64,000 nt of DNA. Origin: Anaeromyxobacter sp. Fw109-5 (GTDB lineage Bacteria; Myxococcota; Myxococcia; Myxococcales; Anaeromyxobacteraceae). Under the pieces are notes generated by a model. The model made no database searches. It worked only from the letters and a program-made list of their open reading frames with translations, and had not been told where the DNA came from. A program made the position numbers and the translations under genes. Positions 28,356 to 39,296 of this stretch are shown here, piece by piece (positions within the stretch are counted from its first letter, which is position 1; each line of letters begins with the position of its first letter). The stretch lies in NCBI RefSeq assembly GCF_000017505.1, contig NC_009675.1:3481001-3545000 (forward strand), in the 5' to 3' direction.

Positions 28356-29084
28356 GTGCGCGTGCTCACGGGGACGAGCGGGTGGAGCTACCCGGCCTGG
28401 AAGGGCCGCTTCTACCCCCGCGACCTGCCCGCGTCCCGGTTCCTCGCGTACTACGCCGCGCGGCTCGCCGCCGTCGAGGTGAACGCCACCTTCTATCGCA
28501 TGCCGCTCGCGCGGACGCTCGCGCTCTGGGGAGCGCAGGCGCCCGAGGGCTTCGTCTTCGCGCTCAAGGCCTCGAGGCGGATCACGCACGAGAAGCGGCT
28601 CGAGGCGGTCGGCGAGGACGTGGCGCGCTTCTTCGGCGCGGCCGCCGCCCTCGGACCCGCGCTCGGACCGGTGCTCTTCCAGCTCCCGCCCACCGCGAAG
28701 CGCGACGTCGCGCGGCTCCGGGCGCTCGTCGAGGTGATCCCTCCCGGCGTCCGGGCGGCGTTCGAGTTCCGCCACGAGAGCTGGCTCGCCGAGGACGTCC
28801 TGCAGACCCTCGCCGACGCCGGCGCCGCGCTGTGCGCCGCGGACACGGACGAGGCGGCGACCCCGCTCGAGCCGACGGCGCCGTTCGGCTACCTGCGCCT
28901 GCGCCGCTCGGAGTACGGCGCCGAGGACCTCGCCCGCTGGGCGGGGCGCATCCTCGCGCAGCGGTGGGGGGAGGCCTTCGTGTTCTTCAGGCACGAGGAG
29001 GCCGCGCGCGGACCCGAGTACGCCCTCCGCATGGCGGCGCTCGTCGCCCCCGCCGAGCCGTTCCCGGCGGCGCAGGGGCCGTGA
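28356..29084 (+). CDS. DUF72 family protein (YecE-like)
   Basis: A 242-aa TIM-barrel-like DUF72 protein. The N-terminus [19 protein letters not shown] is diagnostic, followed by [27 protein letters not shown] and FEFRHESWL. The biochemical role of the family is unknown. A GTG at 28356 starts exactly at the conserved beta strand. It appears to be a single gene, followed by a REP-like palindrome and convergent with the hybrid sensor kinase. Confidence 0.88.
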   Translation: MRVLTGTSGWSYPAWKGRFYPRDLPASRFLAYYAARLAAVEVNATFYRMPLARTLALWGAQAPEGFVFALKASRRITHEKRLEAVGEDVARFFGAAAALGPALGPVLFQLPPTAKRDVARLRALVEVIPPGVRAAFEFRHESWLAEDVLQTLADAGAALCAADTDEAATPLEPTAPFGYLRLRRSEYGAEDLARWAGRILAQRWGEAFVFFRHEEAARGPEYALRMAALVAPAEPFPAAQGP

Positions 29085-29184
29085 GGCCGGGCGCGTCGGG
29101 TCGAGCTCATGGGCGTGCCCGCTTGCGTCGATCCGGCTGGCTCGCGGTTCGTACACAGCCTCACCGGGAGCGGCATTTCTTGAT

Positions 29185-29229
29185 CCGCTCGCCCCGACCC
29201 CTCGGCAGGCTCGGGGGAAGGGCGAGCGG
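29185..29229. repeat. REP-like palindrome (family 1, copy B)
   Basis: A 10-bp stem CCGCTCGCCC/GGGCGAGCGG surrounds an inner CCTCGGCAGGCTCGGGG region. It is related to copies at 9723-9756 and 37469-37501 and lies between convergent genes ending at 29084 and 29258. Confidence 0.7.
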
Positions 29230-29257
29230 GATGGCTCGACCCGAGTGATCGCGGCCA

Positions 29258-31852
<2,595 letters not shown>

Positions 31853-31964
31853 CGGATGCACCTGCGCATTCGACCACCTCGCCCCGGCGACATCAAGCGA
31901 GCGCCCGCCTCGCCGGCGCCCCATCGTCGACTGGTTTCCACGCTCGACCTGCTAGACTGCGGGC

Positions 31965-32114
31965 GTGATCTCGCTCCGTCGCTCGACCGAGGGACAGCTG
32001 CCCGCGCGTGGCCCCGCTCGCGCCGCCGTGATCGTCGCGCTCGTGGTCGGCGGCGTCGTCGCGATCCTCGTGCCGGTGTTCTTCGCGGTGATGCTGCTCG
32101 GGATGCTCGAGTAG
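31965..32114 (+). CDS. Small single-helix membrane protein
   Basis: A 49-aa frame from GTG 31965 with a basic N-terminus and one hydrophobic helix (VIVALVVGGVVAILVPVFFA) ending MLLGMLE. It fills the space between the hybrid kinase and the aldo/keto reductase. A coherent transmembrane segment argues for a real gene; the weak ribosome site and lack of a known family keep confidence low. Confidence 0.45.
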   Translation: MISLRRSTEGQLPARGPARAAVIVALVVGGVVAILVPVFFAVMLLGMLE

Positions 32115-32145
32115 CGCGGAGGCCGGGAGCGGCTAGCATCCCGCC

Positions 32146-33090
32146 ATGAGCCACCGCTTCTCCCCGCGCCGGGCCATCGGGCGCACCGGCTTCGTCGCCA
32201 CCGCGCTCGGCGCCGGGGATCTCGCCGACCGCTCGGTGCCGAAGGAGCGCTGCGTCGCCACGCTCCGGCGCGCCCTCGACGCCGGGCTGAACGTCGTCGA
32301 CACCGCGCCCATGTACGAGGACGGCTACTCGGAGGAGATCGTGGGGGAGGCGCTCCGGGGACGTCGCGAGGCGGTCTTCCTGGTGGACAAGATCGACCAC
32401 CTCGATCGGCCCGTCGCGCCCCAGCTCGACGAAAGCCTCCGCAGGCTCGGGCTCCCGTCGGTGGACCTCCTCGTCCTGCACTCCTGCTCGGAGCCCGCGG
32501 CGTGGGCGCGAGCGAGGTCGCGCGGAGGCGCGATGGAGGAGCTCGGCGCGGAGGTCGCGCGCGGGCGGGCGCGGCTCCGCGGGATCTCGTCGCATCACCC
32601 GGACGTCCTCGCGGACGCGATCGCGTCGGGGCTCTGCGACGTCGTCATGTTTCCGGTGGGCCCGTACTGCCATCCGCGCTACGTGGACGAGCTCCTCCCG
32701 GCGGCGCGGTCCCGCGGGGTGGGCACGATCTGCTTCAAGACCTTCGGCGCCGGGAAGCTCGTCGCCGACACCGAGGGCTACGGCCGGCCCCTCTCGAAGC
32801 GGCCGCGCGGGAAGGTGTCGTCCGGCGGCGAGGACGGCGCGCGCCCGGTGCTGCCGCACCTGTCCGTCGCGGAGTGCCTTCGCTACACCCTCACGCTGGA
32901 CCCCGACGTCGCCCTGCTCGGGCTCTCGTTCCCGAACGAGCAGGACGCGGCCTTCGACGCGGCTGCCGCCTTCCGCCCCATGACCGCGGCCGAGCTCGCG
33001 GCGACCCGGGATCGCGCGGCGGAGGCCATCCGCGGCAAGGGCGAGGTGTGGTGGAACCCGCACCCCACCCCCGAGAGCACGGTGCGTTGA
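32146..33090 (+). CDS. Aldo/keto reductase
   Basis: A 314-aa TIM-barrel oxidoreductase. AKR features include GRTGFVATALGAG near the start, LDAGLNVVDTAPMY (catalytic Asp/Tyr region, near 45-58), LVDKIDH (Lys) and LLVLHSCS (His). A YEDGYSEEIVGEALRG segment follows the Tyr. The C-terminus contains GLSFPNEQDAAFDAA in place of the usual NADPH-binding GxxxxxQ-like motif, so cofactor and substrate are uncertain. It is followed after 48 bases by the ABC transporter operon on the same strand. Confidence 0.83.
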   Translation: MSHRFSPRRAIGRTGFVATALGAGDLADRSVPKERCVATLRRALDAGLNVVDTAPMYEDGYSEEIVGEALRGRREAVFLVDKIDHLDRPVAPQLDESLRRLGLPSVDLLVLHSCSEPAAWARARSRGGAMEELGAEVARGRARLRGISSHHPDVLADAIASGLCDVVMFPVGPYCHPRYVDELLPAARSRGVGTICFKTFGAGKLVADTEGYGRPLSKRPRGKVSSGGEDGARPVLPHLSVAECLRYTLTLDPDVALLGLSFPNEQDAAFDAAAAFRPMTAAELAATRDRAAEAIRGKGEVWWNPHPTPESTVR

Positions 33091-33138
33091 TCCGCCGCTT
33101 GCGGGCGGCCTCGGGCCCCCGCTAAAGACCGGGGGTCC

Positions 33139-34662
33139 ATGACCCTCGACGACCCAGGACGCGCCGCGCGCCGCGCCGGCCCCGGCGGTGACGAGCGACC
33201 GCTGAGCGCTCCCGCCGCGCCGCCCGCGCTGACCCTCTCCGGCGCCGGGAAGCGCTACGGGCAGCGGGAGGCGCTCCAGCCCCTCTCGCTCGCCATCTGC
33301 GCGGGCGAGCGCGTCGCCGTGGTCGGGCCGAGCGGCGCCGGCAAGTCCACCCTCCTCCGGCTCCTCGCCACCTCGCTCGCGCCCTCGTGCGGCTCGGTGG
33401 CGGTGCTGGGCCACGACGTCGCGGCGCTCTCGCCGCGCGCCCTGCGGCGCCTCCGCGCCCGCATCGGGACGGTGCACCAGCAGCTCCACCTCGTGCCGCA
33501 GGCGAGCGTGATGCAGAACGTGGTCGCGGGCCGGCTCGGGCGCGTGTCGCTCGCGCGGGCGCTCGCCTCGCTCGTCTCGCGCGAAGAGGCGGCGCGCGTC
33601 GCCGCCGTGCTCGCCGAGGTCGGGATCGCCGGCCGCCTCCACGACCGCGTGGACCGGCTCTCCGGCGGCGAGCAGCAGCGGGTCGCCATCGCGCGCGCCC
33701 TGTACCAGGATCCCGAGATCGCCCTCGCGGACGAGCCCATCGCCTCCGTGGACCCCACCCGCGCCTCCGAGCTCGCGGCGCTCCTCGCGCGCGCCTTCGC
33801 GGGGCGCACGCTCGTGGTGACCACGCACCGCCTGGAGCCGCTCCTCCCGGTGGTGACGCGCGTCGTCGGCCTGCGGGACGGCGCGCTCGCGTTCGACAAG
33901 CCGACCGCGGCGCTCACGCTCGACGATCTGTCGCGCCTGTACGCCTCGCGCCGCGGGGCGCCGGCGCCCCGCTCACCCACCGCCGCTCCGGCCGCGGCCG
34001 CGAGCCCCGCCGCGCCCGCCGGCGTGCTCGCGCTCGGCGCCTCGAACACGCCGGGCGAGTTCGTGCTCCCCCGCGCGCTGCGCGCGTTCGTGCGGGATCA
34101 TCCGGGCGTGCGGGTGAGCCTCGCGGTTAAGGATTCCGCGGAGGTGACCGCGGACCTCCTGGCCGGCCGCATCGAGGTCGGGTTCGTCGGGGCGCGCTCC
34201 CCCCACCCCGAGCTCCACTACGAAGACCTCGTCGAGGACGAGATCGTGCTCGTGGCCTCGCCGGCGCTGGAGGGGATCTCCCCGGAGCCCATCTCGCCCG
34301 CCGACGCGGCCCGCCTCCCGCGGGTCGAGCGAGAGGCCGGCTCGGGCACCCGCGTCGTCGTCGAGGAGCACCTCGCCAACCTGGGCGTCCCCCTCGATCC
34401 CGCCGCGGTGGCGCTCGAGGTCGGCACGCTGGCCGGGCTCAAGGCCGCGGTCCTCTCCGGGGTCGGCGTCGCGTTCACCTCGCGCCTCGCGGTCAGGGAG
34501 GAGCTCGAGCACGGGCACCTGCGCGTGCTCCGGCTCGAGGGCGTGCGCATCCCGCGGCGACTCTTCGTGGCGTGGCGGCGCGGCGCCGCGCCGAGCCCCG
34601 CGGCCCGCCGCTTCGTCGAGGTCGCCCGCGCGTCGCTCGCGCACGCGGCGGGGCGCGCATGA
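33139..34662 (+). CDS. PhnC-type ABC ATPase fused to a LysR-type ligand-binding domain
   Basis: A 507-aa fusion. Residues about 30-255 form an ABC ATPase of the phosphonate-importer type: Walker [10 protein letters not shown] (63-71), signature [15 protein letters not shown] (near 173), Walker B IALADEP (near 193), switch His in VVTTHR (near 229). After an Ala/Pro linker (about 268-293) comes a complete LysR-type substrate-binding domain ([20 protein letters not shown] near 294; [40 protein letters not shown]) without any helix-turn-helix. The domain could sense cytoplasmic ligand and inhibit transport, as C-terminal domains do in MetN and ModC; this is inference. Its stop overlaps the permease start (ATGA). 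Confidence 0.88.
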   Translation: MTLDDPGRAARRAGPGGDERPLSAPAAPPALTLSGAGKRYGQREALQPLSLAICAGERVAVVGPSGAGKSTLLRLLATSLAPSCGSVAVLGHDVAALSPRALRRLRARIGTVHQQLHLVPQASVMQNVVAGRLGRVSLARALASLVSREEAARVAAVLAEVGIAGRLHDRVDRLSGGEQQRVAIARALYQDPEIALADEPIASVDPTRASELAALLARAFAGRTLVVTTHRLEPLLPVVTRVVGLRDGALAFDKPTAALTLDDLSRLYASRRGAPAPRSPTAAPAAAASPAAPAGVLALGASNTPGEFVLPRALRAFVRDHPGVRVSLAVKDSAEVTADLLAGRIEVGFVGARSPHPELHYEDLVEDEIVLVASPALEGISPEPISPADAARLPRVEREAGSGTRVVVEEHLANLGVPLDPAAVALEVGTLAGLKAAVLSGVGVAFTSRLAVREELEHGHLRVLRLEGVRIPRRLFVAWRRGAAPSPAARRFVEVARASLAHAAGRA

Positions 34663-36371
34663 GCCCGCGGCGCCCGCCGCTCCCGGCGCTCCTCTCCTGG
34701 CCGGGCCTCGCCCTCGCCGCCGCCGTCGGCCTTTCGTACCGGCTCGTGGACGGCGACCTCCGCGCGCTGCTCGCGGCCGACGCCCGCCGCGCCATGAGCG
34801 ACCTCGTGCGCGGCTTCTGGCCCCCCGCGCACAGCCCCGAGTTCCTGTCCTTCCTCGTCCGTCCGCTCGCGGAGACCGTCGCCATCGCGTTCCTGGGGAT
34901 GTCGCTCGCGCTCGCCCTCGCGGCCCCCCTCGCGTTCCTCGCCGCCTCCCCGCGCGTGCTCTCGGCGGGGGGCGAGCGGACGCCGTGGCCCCGCCGCGCC
35001 GCCTGGCTCGCCGCGCGGGTCGCGCTGAACCTGATGCGCTCGGTGCCGGAGCTCGTCTGGGCGCTCGTGCTCGTGCGCGCCTTCGGGCTCGGGCCGCTCG
35101 CCGGCGTGCTCGCCATCGGGATCGGCTACGCGGGCGTGCTGGGGAAGGTCTTCGCCGAGATCTTCGAGTCGGCGCCCCGGGCGCCCGCCGCGGCGCTCGC
35201 GGGCGCGGGCGCGCCGCCCGCGAGCGCCTTCGCCTTCGGCGTCCTCCCCTCCACCCTCCCGCTCCTCGCCTCGTACGCCCTCTATCGCTTCGACTGCGCG
35301 CTGCGCGCCGCCGCCGTGCTCGGGCTGGTCGGCGCCGGCGGGGTGGGCGTCCAGCTCGAGCTCTCGCTCAAGATGTTCGCCTACGACGAGGTCGCCGCGA
35401 TGGTGATCGCGCTCTTCGCCCTCGTGGCAGGCGTGGATCTCCTCTCCCAGCGGGTGCGCCGCCGCATCCACCTGAGCCGCGGCCTCTTCCCGCTCGGGCT
35501 GGGGGCGCTCCGCCTCCGCCTCGTCGCGGTCGCCGCCTGGGTGGTCGCGGCCTTCGGCGCGGCGCGGGTGCTCGCGCTCTCCTGGAGGGACGTCCTCTCC
35601 CCCGGCGCGTTCGCGAGCGTCGGCGCGCTCGCGGGCGCGATGTGGCCGCCCGATCTCGACCCGGCGTTCCTGCGCCAGCTCGCGCCGGCCGCGCTCGTCA
35701 CGCTCGCCACGAGCGTGCTCGGCACCGCGATCGCCGCGCTCGTCGGCCTCCTGCTCGCGTACCCGGCGGCGTACCGGATCCACGCCGTCGATGGCTCGGC
35801 CGGCGGGTCCGCGGCCGGCCGCGCCGCGGTCGCCGCCGCCGCCTGGCTCGCCCGCGGTCTCATGAACCTGGGACGGACCCTTCCCGAGCTGCTCTGGGCG
35901 CTGGTCCTCATCTTCGCTGTCGGTCTAGGCCCGTTCGCGGGGGCGCTGGCGCTGGGGATCCACACCGCCGGGGTCCTCGGGCGGCTCTACGCCGAGGCGC
36001 TCGAGGAGGTGCCGCTCGCCCCGTCGTCCGCCCTGCGCGAGTCCGGCGCGGGGGACGCCGCCGCCTCGATCTTCGCGGTGCTGCCGCAGGCGTTTCCTCA
36101 GCTCGTCGCCTACACGCTCTACCGCTGGGAGGTGAACATCCGCGCGTCCGCCGTGCTCGGCGTCGTGGGCGCGGGCGGGCTGGGCGGGCTCCTCCACGTG
36201 TCGCTCAACCTCTTCCACCACCACCGCACCCTCACGCTGCTCGCCGTGACCGTGCTCCTCGTCACCGGCGTGGATCTCCTCTCCGGCGCCATCCGCCGGC
36301 GCATCCTGGAGGGCCCGCCGGCCGAGGCGCGCCGGGCGCCCGAGACGCCGGTGATGGCGGACGCCTGGTGA
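34659..36371 (+). CDS. Phosphonate-type ABC permease, two PhnE domains in one chain
   Basis: A 570-aa membrane protein, twice the usual PhnE length, with two homologous permease halves (about 1-285 and 290-570). Each half repeats the PhnE pattern: LMRSVPELVWALVLVRAFG... with LPSTLPLLASYALYRFD in the first, LGRTLPELLWALVLIFAVG... with LPQAFPQLVAYTLYRWE in the second. Both contain a V-x-G-A-G-G-[VL]-G motif. The single chain would replace the homodimer usual in this family. The start overlaps the ATPase gene stop by four bases. It forms the membrane pore of the importer with the flanking ATPase and binding protein. Confidence 0.88.
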   Translation: MSPRRPPLPALLSWPGLALAAAVGLSYRLVDGDLRALLAADARRAMSDLVRGFWPPAHSPEFLSFLVRPLAETVAIAFLGMSLALALAAPLAFLAASPRVLSAGGERTPWPRRAAWLAARVALNLMRSVPELVWALVLVRAFGLGPLAGVLAIGIGYAGVLGKVFAEIFESAPRAPAAALAGAGAPPASAFAFGVLPSTLPLLASYALYRFDCALRAAAVLGLVGAGGVGVQLELSLKMFAYDEVAAMVIALFALVAGVDLLSQRVRRRIHLSRGLFPLGLGALRLRLVAVAAWVVAAFGAARVLALSWRDVLSPGAFASVGALAGAMWPPDLDPAFLRQLAPAALVTLATSVLGTAIAALVGLLLAYPAAYRIHAVDGSAGGSAAGRAAVAAAAWLARGLMNLGRTLPELLWALVLIFAVGLGPFAGALALGIHTAGVLGRLYAEALEEVPLAPSSALRESGAGDAAASIFAVLPQAFPQLVAYTLYRWEVNIRASAVLGVVGAGGLGGLLHVSLNLFHHHRTLTLLAVTVLLVTGVDLLSGAIRRRILEGPPAEARRAPETPVMADAW

Positions 36372-36591
36372 ACGCCCCCGCCGTGGGTTGCGCCCGTGGC
36401 CCGGCCGTGCGATGCACCTGTCCCGGCGAGAGGAGGTGATCGCGTGCTGCGCATCGAGCGTCGTGTCCCCCTCGACCGCTGAGGCCGTCCCGGCGGGAGG
36501 CGAGTTCGCCTCCGAGCATCCGAGCACCCTTCGCGCCGTCTCCAAGCCCACGTACGCCGCGCGGTCCTCCGCAGCGCGGCCGGAGCGTTCC

Positions 36592-37443
36592 ATGCACCGC
36601 CTCACGCGCATCCTCGCCGTCACCCTCTCCCTCCTCCCGCTCGCCGGCATGGCCCAGGAGCCCCTCCGCGTCTCCGCCATCCCCGACGAGTCCCCCACCG
36701 AGCTGCAGCGCAAGTTCGGGCCGCTCGGGAAGTACCTCGAGCGTCAGCTCGGCCGTCCCGTGAAGTTCACCCCCGTCACGGACTACGCCGCCACGGTCGA
36801 GGGGCTCGCCGCGGGCAAGCTCGACCTCGTCTGGTACGGCGGCTTCACCTTCGTCCAGGCACGGCGACGGACCGGCACGGCCATCCCCCTCGTCCAGCGC
36901 GAGGAGGACGCCCGCTTCCACTCCAAGTTCATCGTGCCCGCCGCCTCGAAGGCCCAGCGGCTGCAGGACCTGAAGGGCGCGACGTTCGCGTTCGGCTCGG
37001 TCAGCTCCACCTCCGGCCACCTCATGCCGCGCTACTTCCTGCTTCAGAACGGGATCGACCCCGACCGCGACTTCGCGAGGGTGGCCTACTCCGGCGCGCA
37101 CGACGTGACGGCGAAGTGGGTGGAGGCCGGCAAGGTGGAGGCGGGCGCGCTGAACGAGTCGATCTGGCAGCGCCTCGTCGACGAGAGGAAGATCGACCCG
37201 TCGAAGGTGCGAGTGCTGTGGACCACGCCGGAGTACCACGACTACAACTGGACGGTCCGCGGTGACCTCGACCCCAAGCTCGTCGAGAAGATCCGGGCCG
37301 CCTTCCTCGCGCTCGATCCCGCGAACCCGGAGCACGCGGAGATCCTGGAGCTGCAGCGGGCGAAGCGCTTCATCCCCACCTCGCCCGAGAACTACGCGGC
37401 CATCGAGCAGGCCGCCCGGGCCGCGGGGTTGCTGAAGGACTGA
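36592..37443 (+). CDS. PhnD-family ABC substrate-binding protein (possible selenate/oxyanion binder)
   Basis: A 283-aa periplasmic protein. The signal peptide MHRLTRILAVTLSLLPLAGM ends near Ala-Gln. The mature part begins LRVSAIPDESPTELQRKFGP and contains VTDYAATVEGLAAGKLDLVW, GGFTFVQARRRTGTAIPLVQ and FGSVSSTSGHLMPRYFL, the PhnD-type fold. From memory, the DESPTELQ and YGGFTFVQA blocks resemble a subfamily annotated as a putative selenate ABC transporter binding protein, so phosphonate is not the safest substrate guess. It lies 220 bases after the permease. A REP-like hairpin follows the stop. Confidence 0.85.
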   Translation: MHRLTRILAVTLSLLPLAGMAQEPLRVSAIPDESPTELQRKFGPLGKYLERQLGRPVKFTPVTDYAATVEGLAAGKLDLVWYGGFTFVQARRRTGTAIPLVQREEDARFHSKFIVPAASKAQRLQDLKGATFAFGSVSSTSGHLMPRYFLLQNGIDPDRDFARVAYSGAHDVTAKWVEAGKVEAGALNESIWQRLVDERKIDPSKVRVLWTTPEYHDYNWTVRGDLDPKLVEKIRAAFLALDPANPEHAEILELQRAKRFIPTSPENYAAIEQAARAAGLLKD

Positions 37444-37468
37444 CCGCCTCCCAGGTCGCGCCGCACGA

Positions 37469-37501
37469 CCGCTCGCCCCTCGACGAGCTCGGGGCGAGCG
37501 G
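37469..37501. repeat. REP-like palindrome (family 1, copy C)
   Basis: A perfect 11-bp stem CCGCTCGCCCC/GGGGCGAGCGG surrounds TCGACGAGCTC. It lies 25 bases after the binding-protein stop and just before the hexamer array, and may terminate the ABC operon. Confidence 0.75.
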
Positions 37502-37530
37502 CTCCGTTCACGATCCGCTCGTGCGAGGGT

Positions 37531-37747
<217 letters not shown>

Positions 37748-37995
37748 TCTCGATTCATCACATCCCACGGCGGCAGCACGCGCATGCGGGCAGGTCGTGT
37801 GCCGTCGCCCGTACGCAGACGGGGGCTCGGGCATCGAGGGGAGAAGCGCTCGGTTCCCGGCGTGCACCTCCGCGCATCGCACGCGGCGGGTCTTCGCCCG
37901 CGTCGGCGCGAGGATTGGGCAGCGGGCAGCGCAGGTCCGAGGATGTCGCACGCACGTTCCCGTTGCGCGGCGACATTCACGAATAGTTCTTGCTG

Positions 37996-38080
37996 TCTCC
38001 AGCGATAGCTCCTGCGAGCCACGCGAGTCCCAGTTGCGGTGGGTGAACGTTGCCCTCTTGACGAGGTTCGAGGCGAAACG
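37996..38080 (+). promoter_or_regulatory. Conserved 85-bp leader block of the HNH element (copy 1)
   Basis: 83 of 85 bases are identical to 60839-60923, more conserved than the rest of the leader. It includes CTCTTGACGAGGTTCGAGGC, whose TTGACG could serve as a -35 box. Such conservation in a non-coding stretch suggests a promoter, RNA or protein-binding site. Confidence 0.45.
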
Positions 38081-38245
38081 CGCTCCGACGTCCGCGGTAC
38101 GTCGAGAGCACGTACCTCGCGAGCGCAGGCAGGCCGCGCCGTGCGCGTCCGGCGCGCCGCGTGGACGGCGAGGGGCTGGCCCGGAAAACGGCGCAGGCAC
38201 GATCCTGGCGCGTATCCGAAGGGGCCGAAATCGCGTGTTACGAAG

Positions 38246-38264
38246 GGTGCACAGGAGGTGCACC
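38246..38264 (+). promoter_or_regulatory. Hairpin with Shine-Dalgarno in its loop (HNH copy 1)
   Basis: GGTGCAC, loop AGGAG, then GTGCACC, ending immediately before the ATG at 38265. The loop is the ribosome-binding site itself. The same arrangement occurs in copy 2 at 61090-61109. Confidence 0.7.
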
Positions 38265-39191
38265 ATGCCCGCTGTCGCCCCTTCCGCCCTCGACTCGACC
38301 CTCCTCGCCCAGCGCCTGCGCGAGCTCGCAGGCCAGGAGCGCGACGTCCAGGTCGAGTTCCTCCTCCACCTCGAGGAGTTCGATCGCCGCCGCGCGTACG
38401 TGGACGCCGGCTACCCCTCGCTCTGGGCGTATTGCCTGGAGGTGCTCCACCTTCGCGAGGGCGCGGCCGGGCGACGCATCCAGGCGATGCGGGTGCTGCG
38501 CCGGTTCCCCAGTCTCGAGGGCGCGCTTCGGGATGGCCGCCTTTGCATCTCCACCGTCCAGCTGCTCGGCCAGGTGCTGACCGAGGAGAACCTGCCCGAC
38601 CTCGTCGCCCGGGCCGCCTACCGCACCAAGGCCGAGGTGGATCACCTCGTCGCCTCGCTCCAGGCGCGCACCGCTCCGCGGACAGGCGTGCGCAAGCTGC
38701 CCGACCGCGCCTCAGCCGCGAGCGCCCCGGCGCTGCCGCTGGCGGCAGTGGATGCCGGACCTGCCGAGCCGCAGGAGGCGATCCCCGTGCCTCGGGCGGC
38801 TGCTGGTGGGTCGCCGGCCACGGTTTCCGCCCCACTCGACCCGCCTCGCCCGAAGGCGCGGGCGGAGACCCGCGCCGAGCGAGAGCGACTGGTCGCTGCG
38901 GGTCACCATCGACGCGTCCTGCAAGGAGGACCTCGAGACGCTCACCGCGCTGCTCTCGCACAAGATCCCGGACGGCGATCTCGCGGCGGTGCTCCGCGAG
39001 GCCACGCTCTGGGGGGTCCCTCGACTCTCGACAACGTCCGGCTCGCCTGCAAGCCCCATAACCTGTTGCACGCCGAACAGACCTACGGGCGCGAGCACAT
39101 GGCCCGTTTCCGTCGCATAGGCGTCGCCGGGGCGACGCCAGATGCCGGCGGGGCGCCACCAGCGCCGCAGCAGGCCCTGTGGGGACCGTGA
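38265..39191 (+). pseudogene. HNH endonuclease family gene, copy 1 (catalytic core deleted)
   Basis: The frame is open for 308 codons from the ATG after the Shine-Dalgarno hairpin, but the product is damaged. The N-terminal 200 residues (MPAVAPSALDSTLLAQRLRE onward) are intact, including a helical segment of about 60 residues absent from copy 2. Relative to copy 2, two bases are missing after 38877, shifting the frame. Then 238 bp including the HNH motif are missing near 39004-39015, which restores the frame for the end (GGPSTLDNVRLACKPHNLLH). Residues between are out of frame. No HNH nuclease activity is expected. It may still make the N-terminal domain, possibly DNA-binding. Confidence 0.75.
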
Positions 39192-39296
39192 CCGCGGTCG
39201 GCGGAACGGGAGCAAGTCCGGCCGCAGCACCTTCCGGCGACGCGGCGGATGCGCGGCGAACCGTCGAAGCACGAGCCCGGGGGGGGGGATGCTGCC

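Larger units (their letters stand above)
37748..39260 (+). mobile_element. HNH repeat element, copy 1 (right end truncated)
   Basis: It begins with ATTCATCACATCCCACGG next to hexamer array 1 and runs through a leader of about 510 bp, an HNH-family gene remnant and a conserved tail to about 39260. It matches copy 2 (60599-62289) along its length, including an 85-bp leader block at 37996-38080 with only two differences. The last 120 or so bases of copy 2, with the inverted repeat, are missing here. A 10-G run (39279-39288) lies just beyond the end. Confidence 0.75.

Noticed and set aside
33139-37443. Phosphonate degradation locus
   Set aside because: No C-P lyase or phosphonatase gene is nearby, and the binding protein looks more like another oxyanion subfamily.
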